Part shown: positions 61,035 through 64,000 of the stretch, one piece after another | How the letters are laid out: every line of letters starts with the position of its first letter | Position numbering within the stretch: position 1 is the stretch's first letter | Origin: Balanoglossus misakiensis | Lineage: Eukaryota > Hemichordata | Reading direction: 5' to 3' | Assembly (NCBI GenBank): GCA_040954595.2 | Contig: CM082581.2 | Span: 14,198,001 to 14,262,000 of the forward strand | DNA: 64,000 nt | Position numbers and translations under genes: made by a program | Notes under the pieces: generated by a model | Told to the model about the DNA's origin: nothing | The model's database searches: none | The model's input: only the letters and a program-made list of their open reading frames with translations

Positions 61035-63611
61035 ATTATTTGGTATCTATAGGACGTTTTGTAAATACAGATTTTGACAAAAAACAGTCATACTACAATT
61101 TACCCCAGATCTGTCGCACAAGAGACAGCCTCATCATTTTTTTCATGCTATGTAATTTTATTTGCTAGTTTATTTTAAAGTTTATTAGAATATATTAGTA
61201 TTTTTTTACAACAAAGTCCCCAACCCTTAATTACAGAAAATCACTTCTCTTGATCATAGAGTGGATCCTTTTGCCAAGCTATAGGTGCTGGGGTTGTGAC
61301 AACCACAGCTTGTGAAAGTCGTAGTGAAGAATCTTGCCTGCACAACTTGGCTACTGTAGGGGGCAAGACATATTAAACCTACAAGCATGTATTGGTCAAA
61401 TGTAGGGCTTACAAGTGTGATGTAGTGAGGGTCCATCCACTATTAGCGCCCTCACACAGCAAATGTCGCAATGACCTAAATAATCAGTAGCCATTCACTG
61501 TAAATATTTATAAAGACATTCATTTTGATCAATAACATATCTTTTACCAGGCTTTGTATCGAAGGGTAATCATTTACCATATCTATTAAATTAAATATTA
61601 CCATCTTTTCATTGTGTTGGTTCAATTTGTTACGAACAATCTGTATGTTGAGACATCGCCAGAAGGTATTCCAGTATATGTTGAATTTGAAACGGGTCAG
61701 CATCTTAAAATAAGACATGCTGAACACAACATTTGAAATAGTTTATTCTCATTTCAATATATTAAACATTTCTTCCAAAACACTTTAACACAATTTCATA
61801 TTTACAATCATAAACATGGATATTAGCTACAACAAACCAAAAGATTTGATGTGGCCAGCACACTATTTAACATCAACACCAAGTTATACAATATTTACAG
61901 TTTTTACACTGTCTCTTAAAATCAGGCAAGATTTTAGAACGGCCATTTTGAATACGTAAATCAAGTATGACCAATCCATTTAATCAGAGGGGGGACAGTG
62001 ACTGTTGATTGCACCATTTAAAACTAGATGTGGCCTATAAATGAAGGCTCGTCACACAAAATGTGTTTGAATGCACAGTAACATTACGTGCAGGACTGTC
62101 AGAAAAGACAGTTAAGAGTTTGTTTTTCAAAAACTTCTTTCAGACTGAATTACAAATCTGTAGTCGTATGCTATTTTGAATTGTACAGATTTGTAATCGT
62201 ATGCTATTAAAATTTGAATTATGCAAACCTGTTGTCATCTAGTGTTGCTAGAATAGTTTGTCTCATATGCAGATGATCTACCTGGAAAATAGAAGTATTT
62301 CTGTTTGCATCTTTGCTCATTACAAAGAGAGTTGTCTAGTCATAGAAAATATCTGACTGTCGTAGAAATAAGTGAAGAAAATTTCAAATTTGTCAGCGTC
62401 TTCTGATTTGACTTCAAATCATGTGTTCGCCATTTATATTGATACATCCAGTGGCCTTTCATAAAAAAATAAAATCAATCAGACAAGAATCTTGGAACCT
62501 CAAAAATGAAATCAGTATTTCTGAAGATTGCAGTCTTTATCAATTTGGAAGCTTGAGATGAATCAAGATAATTGACAGAATTCCCTGTTATCTCAAGACT
62601 TTGTTGTACACAAAGTCATGTATTTCATGTTGCCATGGACCCTGAACAAAGGAGAATAAATTAAATTTTTGTATTTCTAATGTTCCGAAAGGAAGGGCTG
62701 ATAATTCTGGAGACTGTCTGACGGATGTCTGGAGCCAGACAACATTATCATTTTTTTAGATTAATTAATCAGATTGATTGACTCAGTCGAGTTGACTGGG
62801 CATCTAGCTCACACAGTAGCATGACAATAAATTCACTTCTTTTTGAAATGAATGTGTTTGTGTAACCATCAATCGTCCGTACTTGACAGACATGTCATTC
62901 AATACCAGAAAATTCATTATCAATCAAATGAACTTAGGTAATCTTATCTAGTCTACAATGAACGGTATTTGGAGAACTTTGATCACCACAGAAGCACCTG
63001 CACATCCAAGTCAAGAGACAGGTCTTACTGTTGCAGAATTGAGACTCCTGGAACATCAGGGATTCTGCGGGCTTTTCCCAGTACTTGGTCTTTATGCAGA
63101 GGGAAAAGTTTCAGGAGAAGAAAACCACTAACATACACATTTGAATTATGATAGTTTTAACCCTTTCCTCAATTGCTTTTAAAGCTTCCACAATTAATGT
63201 TGAGTATATAACCTGGAAATCTGAACAGCATTCATGCAACTTCTTAATTTAAAAGTTTAAAAAGCAAGAAAAAAATACTTGTCTGCCCAAAGTGTGGGAT
63301 TATTAAAGCTCTATAAAAGTTACCATTTCCTTTCTAAACGTTTTGTATTTGTCTTTTTTTACAAAGTTTAAGAATATCCTACAAATTGTATACTTTGACA
63401 CATAAACCCAAAATTCTCTCATGTAAATTGTTTATCCATGTTCACTTTTTTAAAGTTAAGGTAAAATTGTTGTACCCGTAAAATCTTTCAATTGCAATTA
63501 ACAAAATATACCAAACATTTTGTCAGATATCGTGAAGTTTTTTCTTCTGTTCTTGTGGAGGGATGGAGGGAATTCACAGCCAAGACAAATGTTTCTGAGC
63601 TGTGTGTTCGG
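61035..63611. other. Convergent 3' region between CHMP3 and the right-edge gene
   Basis: AT-rich, with no coding exon seen. It must hold the CHMP3 3' UTR and probably a long 3' UTR of the minus-strand gene ending at 63612; TTTATT at about 61741 (AATAAA on the minus strand) could be that gene's polyadenylation signal. A short duplicated segment (TCGTATGCTATT) appears near 62164 and 62198. Confidence 0.4.
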
Positions 63612-63945
63612 TCATGTTTCTGGAAATGAAAATCGTGGCTTCGGCGACTGAACTTGGGGGTTGTGATTGCTACTGCTGACGCTTGGCCTGGGCGTGTCCA
63701 CCGCACCGATGCTGACATCTTTGGGCGTCACTTCCCCCGACTGGATACTGGCTCTCTTGCTGGCAACGCTGCTCTTCCCATTGTGGCGGTTGCGGAATCC
63801 GGAGGCGCTGGTGATCCGGTCAATCTCCTCCGCCAACTCCACCACTTCTTCCTCCGTCAGATCGGTCTGTCCGGGAACCTTGGTGGCAGGAGGTGAGAGT
63901 ACGCTATCACCACTTATGTCACTGTACGGATTAGTGTCAGTGGAG
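63612..63945 (-). CDS. 3'-terminal exon of an unrecognised gene (partial)
   Basis: Open frame of ~111 codons ending in TGA, with a plausible acceptor (TTGACAG|CTCC on the minus strand) at its 5' end at phase 2; further exons would lie beyond the right window edge. The peptide starts STDTNPYSDISGDSVLSP, continues with an acidic helix-like segment (DLTEEEVVELAEEIDRIT), then a Ser/Pro/Lys-rich disordered tail ending PKPRFSFPET. Overlapping plus-strand frames in the same DNA look less protein-like. It resembles the cytoplasmic tail of a membrane or signalling protein, but no family was recognised. Confidence 0.5.
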
Positions 63946-64000
63946 CTGTCAATTCAACGTGGCAAAGGATGAAAGACAGAGATCAACTCAAAATGACGGA

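Noticed and set aside
1-64000. CRISPR arrays, bacterial-style operons, rRNA or tRNA genes, viral or retroelement polymerase genes
   Set aside because: None seen. The tandem repeats lack spacer-repeat structure, and no reverse transcriptase, integrase or transposase motif was found.

Overview
The window is animal nuclear DNA. Coding sequence is split by short GT..AG introns, there are long non-coding stretches, satellite arrays, microsatellites and small dispersed repeats, and no bacterial operon structure. The recognisable proteins (a D1-like dopamine receptor, NELF-A, FAXDC2-type hydroxylases, an ML lipid-binding protein, an Ig-domain membrane protein, CHMP3) fit a bilaterian. Their divergence from vertebrate proteins, the compact introns and the Ig plus farnesoic-acid-methyltransferase-like architecture suggest an invertebrate deuterostome such as a hemichordate or cephalochordate. 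That placement is inference; the species cannot be fixed from the sequence alone.

Layout. 1-5 kb is repeat-rich: an 86-bp satellite with higher-order structure, a duplicated 172-bp block, a ~130-bp satellite with dimeric periodicity, and a small diverged outlier of the first satellite at 4.7 kb. 5-41 kb is gene-poor. Its one secure gene is an intronless D1-like dopamine receptor on the minus strand (20303-21484). It also holds a possible lone signal-peptide exon (28.6 kb), a 209-bp tandem duplication (33 kb) and a striking cluster of five perfect TGACGTCA (CRE) palindromes in under 900 bp (36.6-37.4 kb).

41-64 kb is gene-dense. In order: a small palindromic transposable element with a perfect 9-bp target-site duplication; NELF-A (+, 11 exons, 522 aa); a broken FAXDC2-type hydroxylase copy (+) followed by its intact tandem paralogue (+, 5 exons, 292 aa); a secreted ML-domain protein (+, 5 exons, 178 aa); a type I membrane protein with two Ig domains, a farnesoic-acid-methyltransferase-like domain and a Cys/Asp-rich juxtamembrane tail (-, 7 exons, 549 aa); CHMP3 of ESCRT-III (+, 6 exons, 216 aa); and the 3' exon of an unrecognised minus-strand gene at the right edge. 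For the six complete multi-exon or single-exon genes, exon phases were checked by hand and each summed coding length is a multiple of three.

The genes do not form one pathway. They cover neurotransmitter signalling, RNA polymerase II pausing, lipid or sterol oxidation, lipid binding, cell-surface recognition and membrane remodelling. The main points for follow-up are the CRE cluster, the Ig/FAMeT membrane receptor, the pseudogenised FAXDC2 duplicate, the foldback element next to NELF-A, the two satellites with higher-order periodicity, and a dispersed ~75-bp repeat sitting in introns of several genes.
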